Assembly (NCBI GenBank): GCA_024232355.1
Contig: JAAEPW010000777.1
Location: 1-21,548, forward strand
Source: Chloroflexota bacterium
Lineage (GTDB): Bacteria > Chloroflexota > Anaerolineae > B4-G1
DNA: 21,548 nt
Direction: 5' to 3'
The notes under the pieces are model-generated. The model made no database searches. It was not told where the DNA came from and was given only the letters and a program-made list of their open reading frames with translations. Below, piece by piece: positions 1 through 8,142 of this stretch (positions within the stretch are counted from its first letter, which is position 1; every line of letters starts with the position of its first letter). Made by a program: the position numbers and the translations under genes.

Positions 1-386
1 CAAGCCCAGTTCAACCAGAAATGAGCCCAATTTACTATTAACTTGACCGTTATGGCCTCCGGTTGCCCGATTTTTTGATCAAAATCAGACCCCGTTTGTT
101 GGTTACGTGCTATCAAAATTTCCTCTCCGACAGCCTGCTAGCTCCTTTAGTGGTTTTATCCTTGATCTGAACTAGAAACAGTATACTCGTAAACCAGTAG
201 TAGCCGCATCGGCCAAAAGTTATATTGAGGATATATTTACAACCCAAAGTTGGCTGACAGGACACGGATCAACACGGATTTCATGGATGAAAACTGATAA
301 AAACCCGTGTGTGGAGCCCGTGTTTGTCCGTGTCCTAATAAATGGGGAAAGGTATGGGGTAAATCACGAGATGACGTTTGATCGAG
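1..386. other. Non-coding stretch left of the LuxR remnant
   Basis: I find no convincing gene here on either strand. The only structure I can support is the imperfect palindrome at 259-336, listed separately, and a short AT-rich palindrome around 70-87. A 77-codon open frame starts at 287 inside the palindrome and runs antisense through the LuxR remnant, so I do not accept it as a gene. Confidence 0.6.
259..336. repeat. 78-bp imperfect palindromic repeat (ACACGGAT type)
   Basis: The element starts AGGACACGGA and ends TCCGTGTCCT, and the arms continue to pair inward with mismatches (AACACGGAtttC against the complement of GcccGTGTT). The centre is A-rich. From memory, ACACGGAT-type palindromes of this sort occur in many copies in several environmental bacterial phyla. 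It lies between genes and could fold as a hairpin or be a small non-autonomous element. No second copy was seen in the window. Confidence 0.7.
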
Positions 387-478
387 TCAGTCGGGCAATA
401 ACACACCAACGTTCTTGCTTTTGCTACTGCCTGGGTTCGGCTGTTTACGCCGAGTTTGCCCGTAAACTCTTGGATGTT
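387..478 (-). pseudogene. Decayed copy of a LuxR-type C-terminus
   Basis: Read on the minus strand, just past the stop of the intact regulator, the DNA again encodes the end of a LuxR HTH. The intact gene reads [18 protein letters not shown]; the remnant reads [18 protein letters not shown]. Restoring one missing G after TTGG (near 401-404) would continue it as LGVLLPD and a TGA at 387-389. Upstream the match to NIY-GK is broken by a short insertion and an extra G. It therefore looks like a relic of a second LuxR gene, or of the original gene end displaced by a partial duplication. The two copies share about 22 of 23 bases at 438-460 and 523-545. No start or promoter belongs to it. Confidence 0.7.
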
Positions 479-480
479 CT

Positions 481-3228
481 TTACAAGAGACCTAGCTTTC
501 GGGCACAGGCCACCGCTTGAGTGCGGCTGTTTACGCCGAGCTTGCCATAGATGTTAGAATTATGCACCTTGACTGTGCCTAGTGATATCGACAGTCTTTG
601 GGCAATTTCGCGGTTTGTAAGCCCTTCGGCCACGAGTTGGAGAACCTCTATTTCACGTTCGCTCAACGGTTCAATGAGGGTTTCCGAGTCGGGGAGGCTA
701 GGGGTTTTTGTCTCATCTTGTGGCTCAAACGCCATCAGCAGGCGACCGGCGTATTCTGGTGCGATTCTCTTTTGGACAGCTTGGTAGAGTAGGCGGGCCA
801 TTGGATTGCCTTCGTCAACAAGGAGCCGGGCGTAGCCTTCTGGTTCGGCCAGTGTCAGAGCCTCGGTTAGCGTCGCCAGTGCTCCGACGTTGCCTTGCCT
901 TTGCAGAGCCAGCGCTCGGAGTGCCACCACCTCAATCACTCGCCCTATGCGTCCGTTGACTTGAGCCGCTTTCTGCAATCGCTCCAAGAGTTCGAGTGCC
1001 GCGTCTGTATCGTTCTGAGCGATGAGCAGACGAGCCAGCGTCAAATGCTCAACTTCATGGGAAAAACGAACGTCGTCGGCTGCGTCCAGGTTTTGCTCCT
1101 GTGCCCATCTAGCAGCAGATTCAATGTCGCCTTGAGTCAGCCAGAGCCGGGCCTGGAAGGTGGTTGCTGATGGCAAGCCCCAGGCCCACGTAACGCCGTG
1201 CTTGTGTTCGATTTGGATGGCTTCCCGAATGGCCGCTCGCGCACCGGCCGCATCTCCCTGCGCCTGGAGAACGCGTGCCAGGCCGGTGTGGCACGCGAGC
1301 AACAAACGGGGCTCTGCCCATCGTGAGCCGCACCGGATGCCCTGTTGGAATTGATCCTTGGCAGCGTCCAGATCGTTCCACTCGCGGAGCAGGTTTCCCC
1401 GCCCATAGTTGATCATCCCCGAAATGTAGAGTTGTCTTTCGCCCTGATCGGCGATGAGTTGTTGCATTCGGCGATATGTATCGGCGGCTTGACGCAAGTG
1501 GCCGCCCATCACCTGGAGCTCGGCCAGACGCATCAAACCGACCGCGACCATCATGTCTTTTTTGTCTTGGCTGCGCTCGATGGCTTTGACGTATGCCTGG
1601 CTGGCAGAAAATACGTTCCCTGCTAAATTGTATGCCTCTGCCAGACCTACTTTGATGTTCCTACGTAACTGTTGTTCAGTTTCTGGCAACAGTGCCAGGG
1701 TTTGCTGAAATTGCTCAATGGCTTTGGAGGGGTTGCCTTTCATCAAAGTGACCAGGGCGCGAATGTTCCACGCCTCGCCTAGCAAACGTTGTGCTTTGAC
1801 TAGTTCGTCTGGGGACATTGTCGATTTTCGATCAATCCCGACGGATGTACTAAATCCCACATCTTGCAGATACAATTCTACGGTTTGCAGATAGGGTTCG
1901 ATATCATCCAAGCGGCCAAGGGCGTGCAAGGCCCACGCTGCGACTAGGCAGAGTTGAGGACGGCTGCAGAACAGTTGTGGGGGAAGCTTTTCCAACCAAC
2001 CTAGAACCCCGTGCTGCCATTCCATCTCCTCCGCGTGCTGTTCGATCAAGCGGGCAGCCCACTCGAAATCTTGCGTGGCAAGGCTATGATGGATCGCCTG
2101 GTCGATTGTGCCCTGCCGTTCATGCCATTCCCCAGCCCGCCGATGTAGTTCTATAGTGCTGTTTTCCTGCAATTGAGATAGACGGCGGCGCAGCAGATCG
2201 GCAAAGAGATGGTGATAACGATACCAGTCTCTGCGATTGTCGAGAGGGATAACAAATAGATTGGCCTGCTCCAGTTCGGCGAGCATATTCTGGCCGTCGT
2301 CTCTACTTGTGATAGCGTCACACAGTGGGGCATGCAGCGCGTTCAAGATGGACGTTTGGAGCAAAAAATCCTGAATGTGGGGCGGCTGGCGCTGGAGCAC
2401 TTCTTCCAGCAGATAGTCGGCGACGTACCGGTCATCCCCGGCAAAGGCGGTCACGAATGTGCGTTTGTCGTCAAGCCCCCGCATTGAGACTGCCGCCATT
2501 TGCAGGCCGACGATCCATCCTTCGGTTCGCTGCTCTAGGGTGACAACGTCCTCTATGGTGAGATCCAGGTCCATCACTTGGTTGAGGAACTCGGTCGCCT
2601 CTTGAGTAGTAAAGCGCAAACCTGCGGCCCGAATTTCCGTCATTTCCGCACGACCTCGGCGGCGGGACAAGGCAAGCGGTGGGTCAGAGCGGGTGGTCAA
2701 GATCAGGTGCAACGCCGATGGCAGGTGATCGAGCCAGAAATTCAAACCCTCGTGAATGGACTCGGTCTCAATGACGTGGTAATCGTCCAAGACCAGAGTG
2801 TAGGGCAGGTGCGATTCTTCTGATCGCGCTGGTGCAGCTTGTGAAGCGGCCACGATGCTGTTGGTCAACACAGTCACGATCGATTCAGGGGAAGGAGGCT
2901 GCAGAGATTCCAGCACAGCTAGTGCAGATTCGCCAATTGAGGGTTCGAGCGTTCCCAGCGCCGCGACGATGTAGCGCCAAAAGCGGATCGGGTCATTGTC
3001 GCCTGCATCCAGCGATAGCCAAGCGACGGGTAGGGGAGGGGTTACCCCGCCCCTACCCGTGATCCATTCACTTAGCAATGTAGTCTTGCCAAAACCCGCC
3101 GGGGCAGAGATAAGAGTGAGCTTGCGGTGCAGGCCCGCGTTGAGTTGCTCGACCAGCCGCGGGCGTGAAACCAGCTCAGACCGGGTGGGAGAGATAAATA
3201 GTTTGGTGGTCAAAAGTGGTACAGGCAT
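481..3228 (-). CDS. LuxR family transcriptional regulator, MalT/LAL-like
   Basis: A 915-residue cytoplasmic regulator of the large ATP-binding LuxR (LAL) type. The N-terminus contains Walker A (APAGFGKTT, residues 42-50) and a Walker B-like LVLDDYH (145-151), then a long helical tetratricopeptide-like middle (about 400-830), and a LuxR HTH from residue 855 ([12 protein letters not shown]...TNREIAQRL) to the end. MalT-like proteins bind ATP and an inducer, oligomerise and activate transcription; the inducer here is unknown. Length fits the family. Residues 57-68 ([12 protein letters not shown]) are encoded by a palindromic repeat and replace the shorter linker usual before VAWLSLD. The ATG at 3228 has no clear Shine-Dalgarno; a promoter-like pair ends only a few bases upstream, so the message may be nearly leaderless. 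It is divergent from the lipid operon and could regulate it, which is inference. Confidence 0.93.
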   Translation of the reverse strand: MPVPLLTTKLFISPTRSELVSRPRLVEQLNAGLHRKLTLISAPAGFGKTTLLSEWITGRGGVTPPLPVAWLSLDAGDNDPIRFWRYIVAALGTLEPSIGESALAVLESLQPPSPESIVTVLTNSIVAASQAAPARSEESHLPYTLVLDDYHVIETESIHEGLNFWLDHLPSALHLILTTRSDPPLALSRRRGRAEMTEIRAAGLRFTTQEATEFLNQVMDLDLTIEDVVTLEQRTEGWIVGLQMAAVSMRGLDDKRTFVTAFAGDDRYVADYLLEEVLQRQPPHIQDFLLQTSILNALHAPLCDAITSRDDGQNMLAELEQANLFVIPLDNRRDWYRYHHLFADLLRRRLSQLQENSTIELHRRAGEWHERQGTIDQAIHHSLATQDFEWAARLIEQHAEEMEWQHGVLGWLEKLPPQLFCSRPQLCLVAAWALHALGRLDDIEPYLQTVELYLQDVGFSTSVGIDRKSTMSPDELVKAQRLLGEAWNIRALVTLMKGNPSKAIEQFQQTLALLPETEQQLRRNIKVGLAEAYNLAGNVFSASQAYVKAIERSQDKKDMMVAVGLMRLAELQVMGGHLRQAADTYRRMQQLIADQGERQLYISGMINYGRGNLLREWNDLDAAKDQFQQGIRCGSRWAEPRLLLACHTGLARVLQAQGDAAGARAAIREAIQIEHKHGVTWAWGLPSATTFQARLWLTQGDIESAARWAQEQNLDAADDVRFSHEVEHLTLARLLIAQNDTDAALELLERLQKAAQVNGRIGRVIEVVALRALALQRQGNVGALATLTEALTLAEPEGYARLLVDEGNPMARLLYQAVQKRIAPEYAGRLLMAFEPQDETKTPSLPDSETLIEPLSEREIEVLQLVAEGLTNREIAQRLSISLGTVKVHNSNIYGKLGVNSRTQAVACARKLGLL
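3026..3060. repeat. 35-bp GC-rich palindrome inside the LuxR coding sequence
   Basis: The sequence begins ACGGGTAGGGG and ends CCCCTACCCGT. Its 17-base arms pair with a single mismatch (A at 3037 opposite G at 3049) around a central T. It falls exactly on codons 57-68 of the regulator and keeps the frame open. The family's usual text joins the tryptophan of the preceding helix to VAWLSLD through a shorter linker, so the repeat appears to have been inserted in frame. Confidence 0.85.
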
Positions 3229-3237
3229 TGCGCCACA

Positions 3238-3266
3238 ATCTTACCACGTTTTTCCTACATGCCCAA
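3238..3266 (-). promoter_or_regulatory. Candidate promoter of the LuxR regulator
   Basis: On the minus strand TTGGGC (3266-3261) is followed by a 17-base spacer and TAAGAT (3243-3238). The -35 matches consensus at three of six positions and the -10 at four of six. The predicted start site is about three bases before the ATG, implying a nearly leaderless message, which agrees with the absence of a Shine-Dalgarno. Confidence 0.35.
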
Positions 3267-3522
3267 GTGAGGGTGTTATGGTGCTTTCCTAATTCCAGTC
3301 AAATACCGCTTCGTGGGATGGTTCCCCAAGGTGTGGTGTACATGGAGATATTTGCAGGCTGAACCTTGACAAAAGAGATACTTTTGGTAGAAATTGACGG
3401 CAACAACAAATGAACCAAGAAACAGCCCTATGGCAGGCAGAAAACGCGAAATCGATGCTCTTGCGTAGTTGGAACAAGGATCGCCGATGGAAGCATCAGT
3501 ATCAATTGGAGTAGTGACCCAC

Positions 3523-3624
3523 CTCCCCGCACCCACCACAGCAAACCAAAGCCCCCCAGGGCCCGCATCCCCCACCCCGCATTCCATCGCCCTTGGCCCG
3601 AGGTTCATTGCCAAGTCTTTGCAC
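3523..3624. repeat. Dispersed ~100-bp repeat, copy A
   Basis: This stretch shares an ordered series of blocks with 14724-14817: TCCCCGC, ACCACAGCAAACC, CCCCGCATTCCA, CGCCC, an AAGG/GAGG block, GCCAA and TGCAC, separated by small substitutions and indels. It is C-rich and lies immediately before the operon promoter. Copy B lies 37 bases after the last operon gene, so the two copies bracket the whole operon in direct orientation. Confidence 0.65.
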
Positions 3625-3631
3625 GGAAAAA

Positions 3632-3660
3632 TTGTCATACTTGAGTATTCTTGGTATAAT
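3632..3660 (+). promoter_or_regulatory. Sigma70-type promoter of the acyl-transfer operon
   Basis: TTGTCA (3632-3637), a 17-base spacer and TATAAT (3655-3660). The -35 matches the housekeeping consensus at five of six positions by family convention (TTGACA) and the -10 is perfect. Transcription should start near 3667, leaving a leader of about 73 bases before the ATG at 3740. No other promoter of this strength was noticed within the operon. Confidence 0.75.
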
Positions 3661-3702
3661 TCTTGCACGAATTCCCAACCTTCACTCCATTTTTATCAAA
3701 AT

Positions 3703-3718
3703 TTTGACAGTTGTCAAA
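3703..3718. promoter_or_regulatory. Palindromic operator candidate TTTGACA-GT-TGTCAAA
   Basis: A perfect inverted repeat with 7-base arms and a GT spacer. It lies in the leader, about 35-50 bases downstream of the predicted start site and just upstream of the Shine-Dalgarno AAGGAG (3727-3732). Position and symmetry fit a repressor site or a small RNA hairpin. The binding protein is unknown. Confidence 0.45.
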
Positions 3719-3739
3719 CAATATCAAAGGAGTTAAACT

Positions 3740-4030
3740 ATGACTGATTTGAAAGAAACGCATGAAAATGAAACAGAATCAGTAGATGGCGACGAAAAGG
3801 TCGTGGAAATAACAACGCCTATTGTGGTCAACCTCGGCAAACAACGTCCCAAAAGAATAAAGGCCCTCAAACGTGGCCGAGGTAAATTGATGGATCAAGT
3901 TGGTGATGTGCTGGACCAAGTGCAAATGAGCCTGGGCGATGAGGCGGAAGGCAAAACACTCGTACCCGTCATTTTGCTATACGAGAGGAAAAAGAAACGC
4001 AAACAAAGGTTCAGGATGTTTCGTTTTTAA
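3740..4030 (+). CDS. Small basic protein, DUF6200-like (first gene of operon)
   Basis: A 96-residue protein with an acidic N-terminus (residues 1-23), a core PIVVNLGKQRPKRIKALKRG (about 27-46), a segment GKLMDQVGDVLDQV, and a very basic tail ERKKKRKQRFRMFRF. No signal peptide or membrane helix is evident. The core resembles, from memory, short proteins catalogued as DUF6200, whose function is unknown. The basic tail suggests binding to nucleic acid, acidic lipid or an acidic partner protein; this is inference. It is preceded by AAGGAG at 3727-3732 with a 7-base spacer. It shares the pattern P[VI][VI]...ERKKK(K)RK with the next gene, which suggests a related pair. It is first in the operon and closest to the strong promoter, so it may be made in excess. 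Confidence 0.75.
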   Translation: MTDLKETHENETESVDGDEKVVEITTPIVVNLGKQRPKRIKALKRGRGKLMDQVGDVLDQVQMSLGDEAEGKTLVPVILLYERKKKRKQRFRMFRF

Positions 4031-4103
4031 TGGCTTTGGCCAGGTATGACAACAGACACCGAAAATCGACACCTTTTTAACGCTTGACACAGGAGGTCAA
4101 AAT

Positions 4104-4487
4104 ATGAACGCCTCGAACAACAAACTAAAAGTGGATATCCCAATTGTCATAGAGCGGAAAAAGAAAAAGCGAAAGAAAAAATACTCGCAAGGATTTGAAG
4201 ACATTCAAATTATGGAACGTAACCTGACCAGGGCTTCGCACCGAACGGTCCAGGCGATAGACAAAGGTATGGACACCTATCGAAAAGCGCGCAACAAATC
4301 TGCCCGGAAGAAGCGTGATGGTGCTATTGTGGATTTGGCACCCAATATAGCCAAAAGTGCTGGCAAGACACTCCGCACAGCGAGTGTGCTTCCCTACGAT
4401 CTGATCAGAGCATCCTACCCAAAAACCGCCCGGCGTTTAGTCCGAGGTCAAATACGCTTTGTGTCTCGTTTGCTAAGAGATATCTAG
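4104..4487 (+). CDS. Small basic protein, DUF6312-like
   Basis: A 127-residue, strongly basic protein. It starts with VDIPIVIERKKKKRKKKYS (residues 10-28), followed by a helical region containing MDTYRKARNKSARKKRDGAI (about 54-73) and a tail rich in arginine. No transmembrane segment or signal peptide is seen. The RNKSARKKRDGAIVDL stretch matches my memory of proteins named DUF6312, of unknown function. The start has an excellent Shine-Dalgarno (AGGAGG, 4091-4096, 7-base spacer) lying in a weak TTGAC/GTCAA hairpin. The stop is three bases before the UbiB-like gene, so the two are probably translationally coupled and may work together, for example as a membrane or lipid-surface adaptor for the kinase. 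That role is inference. Confidence 0.75.
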   Translation: MNASNNKLKVDIPIVIERKKKKRKKKYSQGFEDIQIMERNLTRASHRTVQAIDKGMDTYRKARNKSARKKRDGAIVDLAPNIAKSAGKTLRTASVLPYDLIRASYPKTARRLVRGQIRFVSRLLRDI

Positions 4488-4490
4488 CGA

Positions 4491-6551
4491 ATGCGGGCGG
4501 GAAAAACAAACAAACGTACCAAGCGAATTCAACGCGCTGTAAAAGCCAGCGTGCAACGTTGGCATAAAACGCGTCAAACATCCGCTAGAGTTGTAACGAG
4601 TCCTGCCTCGTCACATCCCGGCTCTAACGGGAAAATTGACGTGCCGGAATTGAGTCACATTGCCTGCTCCGATGACCAAATACGGTTAGATTCTCCCACA
4701 GTTCCCCATAAAGATGAACACGACAACCCCTCTGCATCTGGGGTGTTGGCTTCAATGCCGCGCCGCCAGCAAATTACTGTCGATGCGGGGCGGAACAAAT
4801 ACGAGGGCCTGCCCCGGATGCACTATATCCGAGGGGTCAAAGTAAACATTATTCAGGTTCTCAGCCGGCTCAGACTCTGGTTATACGCGCTGGCTTTCTT
4901 CTCAGGCGGCACTTTGTTGGATTGGGTGCTCAACCGCAACACGATAGAGCGCCGGGCGGTGCGTTTACGTCGAGCTTTTGAAAAGGTAGGGGGCACTTTT
5001 ATAAAGCTCGGCCAGCAGTTGTCTATCCGCGTCGATATCCTGCCCTATGCCTACTGTGTCGAACTATCTAAATTGCTCGATGAGATAGAGCCATTCCCCA
5101 CAGAGGAGGCTGTCCGGGCAGTCGAGCGTGTAACCGGAAAGCCTCTGTCCGAGACCTTTGAACTGTTCGACCCGGAACCCATCGGCTCTGCCTCGATCGC
5201 CTGCGTCTACCAGGCCATTCTCAAAAACGGTGACAAGGTAGCGGTCAAAGTCCGCCGGCCCAATATCAGGGAAGAATTTGCAGCCGACCTCAAAGCGCTT
5301 GATTGGGTGCTGGAAGCGGCGGAATTTCTTGCCATCATTCGCCCCGGTTTTACGCACAATCCCCGCCAAGAGTTGCATGACACGTTGATGGAAGAACTGG
5401 ATTTTTACAAAGAGGCCCGTTACCAGTCACTCTTTCGGCAGAGTGCCAAAAAAGCAAGACGCCGTTATTTCAGCGCCCCCGGGCTCTATTTTGACCTTTC
5501 GGGCGAAGATGTTATCGTGCAGGAGTTTGTTTCTGGGTTCTGGCTCTCGGAGCTTTTGGTGGCGATCGAGTGCAATGACCAAAAAGCGTTGGCCACATTC
5601 CGCCAGCGCAATATCGACCCCAAGATTGTGGCCAGGCGGTTACTGTGGATAAGTTATTGGGGTTTGTGGGAGAATCTATTTTTTCATGCCGATCCACATC
5701 CGGCCAATGTTCTTGTTCAACCAGACAACAAGATCGTTTTTGTCGACTTTGGCTCTGGTGGATCGTTCAGCCGGTCGCGGCGGTTGGCCTTGCACGCCAT
5801 TAATGACCTCGAGAGCAAAGATGATATTGAAGGCGCGGCGCGAGTCTCGCTGACCTTTATGGAGCCGCTGCCTCCTATTGATGTGGATATGGTCTTGAAA
5901 GAAATTGAAGCCGAGTACCTGCACACGCTCTCTGGAATGAGAACCAAGGAATCCCAATGGTGGGAAAAGACCAGCGCCCAGTTATGGCTCGGTTTCTTTA
6001 GGGTATCCAATAAACATCAAATTCCCTTGAGCATTGGTACCGTGCGCATGATTCGGGCTACATTGCTTTACGACACGCTGGCCCTGCGTCTCGACCACTC
6101 GATAGATTTGCGCCAAGTGTACGCTAAATATCGAAAGGGCGTGGGCAAAGTGGCTCGCAAGCGCACGCACAAAAAAATAGAGCGGCTTTTATCAAGAGGG
6201 TTCGACGAGATGGATTACCTGAGGCTGGAGGAAGTCATTGATTTGGGCAGTCGCACCTTGTACCGGTCCCAACGCCTGCTCGATTCCCATCCTTTCAACT
6301 CTGTGGCCATGTTGAGCAAATCCATTGTTGTCTTGTTTGAAACTGCCAGGTTTGCCATTTCCAGTCTTATCACTATTGCCCTAACCGCTACTCTTCTCGC
6401 CGGATTTCAACGGCTCATATACGGCTCGAAAGTCAACCTGCGGCAGACCATAATTGGCGTTGTTTCGCATGGGGGCTTTCAGGCATTTATTCTGATTCTG
6501 ATTCTGATCGATGTTCGCCGAGTTTATCTCCGTTTAAAGGACAAGGAGTAA
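4491..6551 (+). CDS. UbiB/ABC1/AarF-family atypical kinase
   Basis: A 686-residue protein. The ABC1 core is clear: KxGQ motif KLGQ (172-175), glycine/alanine loop GSASIACVYQA (232-242), ATP-site lysine AVKV (K253), acidic EELDFYKEA (301-309), catalytic loop HADPHPAN (399-406) and VDFG (418-421). Family members (UbiB, COQ8) are membrane-linked ATPases/kinases supporting lipid and isoprenoid quinone metabolism. Two differences from the usual signature are visible: HADPHPGN has A for G at 405, and the usual Q after the A-rich loop is C238. The first ~115 residues are basic, low-similarity sequence. One hydrophobic segment precedes the core (128-142) and two close the protein (about 630-680), as in UbiB proteins. 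The ATG follows the previous stop by three bases and lacks a good Shine-Dalgarno. In this context I expect a lipid-related role, not ubiquinone synthesis as such. Confidence 0.9.
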   Translation: MRAGKTNKRTKRIQRAVKASVQRWHKTRQTSARVVTSPASSHPGSNGKIDVPELSHIACSDDQIRLDSPTVPHKDEHDNPSASGVLASMPRRQQITVDAGRNKYEGLPRMHYIRGVKVNIIQVLSRLRLWLYALAFFSGGTLLDWVLNRNTIERRAVRLRRAFEKVGGTFIKLGQQLSIRVDILPYAYCVELSKLLDEIEPFPTEEAVRAVERVTGKPLSETFELFDPEPIGSASIACVYQAILKNGDKVAVKVRRPNIREEFAADLKALDWVLEAAEFLAIIRPGFTHNPRQELHDTLMEELDFYKEARYQSLFRQSAKKARRRYFSAPGLYFDLSGEDVIVQEFVSGFWLSELLVAIECNDQKALATFRQRNIDPKIVARRLLWISYWGLWENLFFHADPHPANVLVQPDNKIVFVDFGSGGSFSRSRRLALHAINDLESKDDIEGAARVSLTFMEPLPPIDVDMVLKEIEAEYLHTLSGMRTKESQWWEKTSAQLWLGFFRVSNKHQIPLSIGTVRMIRATLLYDTLALRLDHSIDLRQVYAKYRKGVGKVARKRTHKKIERLLSRGFDEMDYLRLEEVIDLGSRTLYRSQRLLDSHPFNSVAMLSKSIVVLFETARFAISSLITIALTATLLAGFQRLIYGSKVNLRQTIIGVVSHGGFQAFILILILIDVRRVYLRLKDKE

Positions 6552-6555
6552 AAGC

Positions 6556-7860
6556 GTGAAGCACTTGAACCGCAAGCTCGGAAATATGGAACATGCCTTG
6601 ACCTCAATGGGTCAATTTGCTCCATTGACTGTGGTTTTGGTTTTACGTCTGGGTAATGGCCCTTCACCGCAGGCATTGCGGCAGGCCCTAAGTATCTTGC
6701 AACGTTGCCAGCCACTGCTACAAACGCATCTTGTCAAACGGAACGGCCAATACTACTTTCACAAAGTCGAAAACGCCCCTCCCATCCCCTTGCAAGTCAC
6801 CCGGAGGCAGAGCGACGACCAGTGGCGAGATTTAGCTGAGAATGAACTCAATACAAGCATCGATACTGAAACCACTCCTCTGGCCCGATGTATCTACATC
6901 CATACCGAGAGACACAACGACCGCAGTGAGATTGTCTTTAGCTGTCATCACACAATTATTGATGGCGTTTCCGGGATGGTGTTTTTTCAAAAGTTGTTAT
7001 TGCTCTGCGCAGCCATTGACGCCGGTGAAAAAGTCAATGACTATCCACCGTTATCCCCTTTGCCGTCAATGGAAGATTTGTACCCACCTGCATTCAAAGG
7101 CGTGGGGCGTGTATGGCGAACCACATCTTTTATATTGCGCCAGGTGGGAGAAGAAATTCGTTATCGGCGGGGATTGGGGAACAGGCAACAATTGCATGTT
7201 GACACGCCTGCCCGCTGCAAAATTCTAACCACGCAGCTTTCCAAGCAAGCTACGACCGCCCTGGTCAAACGCACCCGACAAAAACGTATCCCCTTGAACA
7301 GCGCGTTAAACGCGGCGATACTGCTGGCTGTGAACAAGCACATCTACGCGGGTCAAAACATCCCTATGCGCGGCTTGATGTTTGCTAATTTACGCCCCTA
7401 CTTGAAACCACCCTTGTCGGGCGAGAACCTGGGGGGGTATCTTTCCATGCTGCAATATTCCGTCCAGATGAGCGCCGAGAGAGATTATTGGGATCTAGCT
7501 CTTGAACTTGGCAACAAGATCCACCGTTCGACAAAGAACGGCGACAAATTTATTGCGGCACTGATGAGCAAGTATCTGATTCAACTTGTGAGCAGGCTCA
7601 AGTCTATGCGGATGGGTATGACGGCACTCAGTTACGTTGGAGCTGTCAACCTGGAACGATCTTGTGGCCCAACGCAGGTATTGGGATTGCATGGATTCAT
7701 TTCAAACAATGTTCATAGTCCCGAGTATGTCGGTTTTGCCAAAATCCTCTTTGGCGAATTGAGTTGTGATTTTCAATACCTTGACTCGGACATGGACGAT
7801 GCCACTGCACAGGTGATAGCCAGTGAGGTTCGTGAGATTCTCGAGATGGCCGGTCGTTAA
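6556..7860 (+). CDS. Condensation-like acyltransferase (HHxxxDG)
   Basis: A 434-residue protein of the chloramphenicol-acetyltransferase/condensation superfamily. The catalytic motif is intact: CHHTIIDG, with His131, His132 and Asp136. Other family-like features are LGNMEHAL near the N-terminus and FANLRPYLKPPL...GGYLS around residue 275-298, resembling PapA, alcohol acetyltransferase or wax-ester-synthase-type enzymes rather than NRPS condensation domains. These enzymes move an acyl group from a CoA or carrier-protein thioester to a hydroxyl or amine. No signal peptide is seen, so it is presumably cytoplasmic or membrane-peripheral. The start is GTG at 6556 with AAGGAG at 6543-6548 and a 7-base spacer; an ATG at 6586 is an alternative. 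It precedes the carrier protein and ligase directly, so the acyl donor is most likely acyl-ACP. Confidence 0.85.
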   Translation: MKHLNRKLGNMEHALTSMGQFAPLTVVLVLRLGNGPSPQALRQALSILQRCQPLLQTHLVKRNGQYYFHKVENAPPIPLQVTRRQSDDQWRDLAENELNTSIDTETTPLARCIYIHTERHNDRSEIVFSCHHTIIDGVSGMVFFQKLLLLCAAIDAGEKVNDYPPLSPLPSMEDLYPPAFKGVGRVWRTTSFILRQVGEEIRYRRGLGNRQQLHVDTPARCKILTTQLSKQATTALVKRTRQKRIPLNSALNAAILLAVNKHIYAGQNIPMRGLMFANLRPYLKPPLSGENLGGYLSMLQYSVQMSAERDYWDLALELGNKIHRSTKNGDKFIAALMSKYLIQLVSRLKSMRMGMTALSYVGAVNLERSCGPTQVLGLHGFISNNVHSPEYVGFAKILFGELSCDFQYLDSDMDDATAQVIASEVREILEMAGR

Positions 7861-7881
7861 TTCATCAAAATGGAAGAGGCT

Positions 7882-8142
7882 ATGAAACCAACAATCGACG
7901 AGATAAAAACCCTGGTCAGACTACAACTTGGCCTGAAAAAAGTCCGCGCCGAACATTATATTGTGGAAGAGTTAGGAGCAGAGTCGATAGACATGGTCAA
8001 CATTATCGCCACAGCCGAAGAAAAATACCAGATTTTCATTGCCGAAGAGGAACTGATCAACATTCGCACGGTGTCCGATCTGTATAATTTGGTCAAAAGC
8101 AGGAAAAGCTCCACATGTCGATCTCAAACGTCAGAACCCTAA
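7882..8142 (+). CDS. Acyl carrier protein
   Basis: A short (86-residue) carrier protein. The phosphopantetheine site is LGAESIDMVNI, with the attachment serine at residue 35; the consensus is GxxSxD/L. The helix pattern before (IDEIKTLVRLQLGL) and after it (AEEKYQIFIAEEELINIRTVSDLYNLV) matches ACPs. It needs a phosphopantetheinyl transferase encoded elsewhere. I chose the ATG at 7882 because GGAAG (7872-7876) lies five bases upstream; the in-frame ATG at 7870 has no Shine-Dalgarno and would add four residues. The C-terminus past the last helix overlaps the ligase start by 28 bases. It probably receives the acyl group from that ligase and presents it to the upstream acyltransferase. Confidence 0.92.
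   Translation: MKPTIDEIKTLVRLQLGLKKVRAEHYIVEELGAESIDMVNIIATAEEKYQIFIAEEELINIRTVSDLYNLVKSRKSSTCRSQTSEP

Larger units (their letters stand above)
3229..3739. other. Divergent intergenic region between the regulator and the lipid operon
   Basis: About 510 bases between two divergent transcripts. It contains a candidate LuxR promoter next to its start, a ~100-bp dispersed repeat at 3523-3624, a near-consensus promoter at 3632-3660, a palindrome at 3703-3718 and the Shine-Dalgarno of the first operon gene. Between 3270 and 3520 I see no gene that I trust. A 130-codon minus-strand frame at 3276-3668 crosses the repeat and both promoters and resembles no family I know. Confidence 0.6.

Noticed and set aside
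287..520. 77-codon plus-strand open frame
   Set aside because: It begins inside the 78-bp palindrome and then runs antisense through the LuxR remnant; no Shine-Dalgarno and no family resemblance.
3276..3668. 130-codon minus-strand frame
   Set aside because: It crosses the dispersed repeat and both divergent promoters; composition is not protein-like.
4084..4100. TTGAC/GTCAA hairpin around the Shine-Dalgarno of the second small protein
   Set aside because: A five-base stem is too weak to claim a translational switch; it is mentioned only in that gene's entry.
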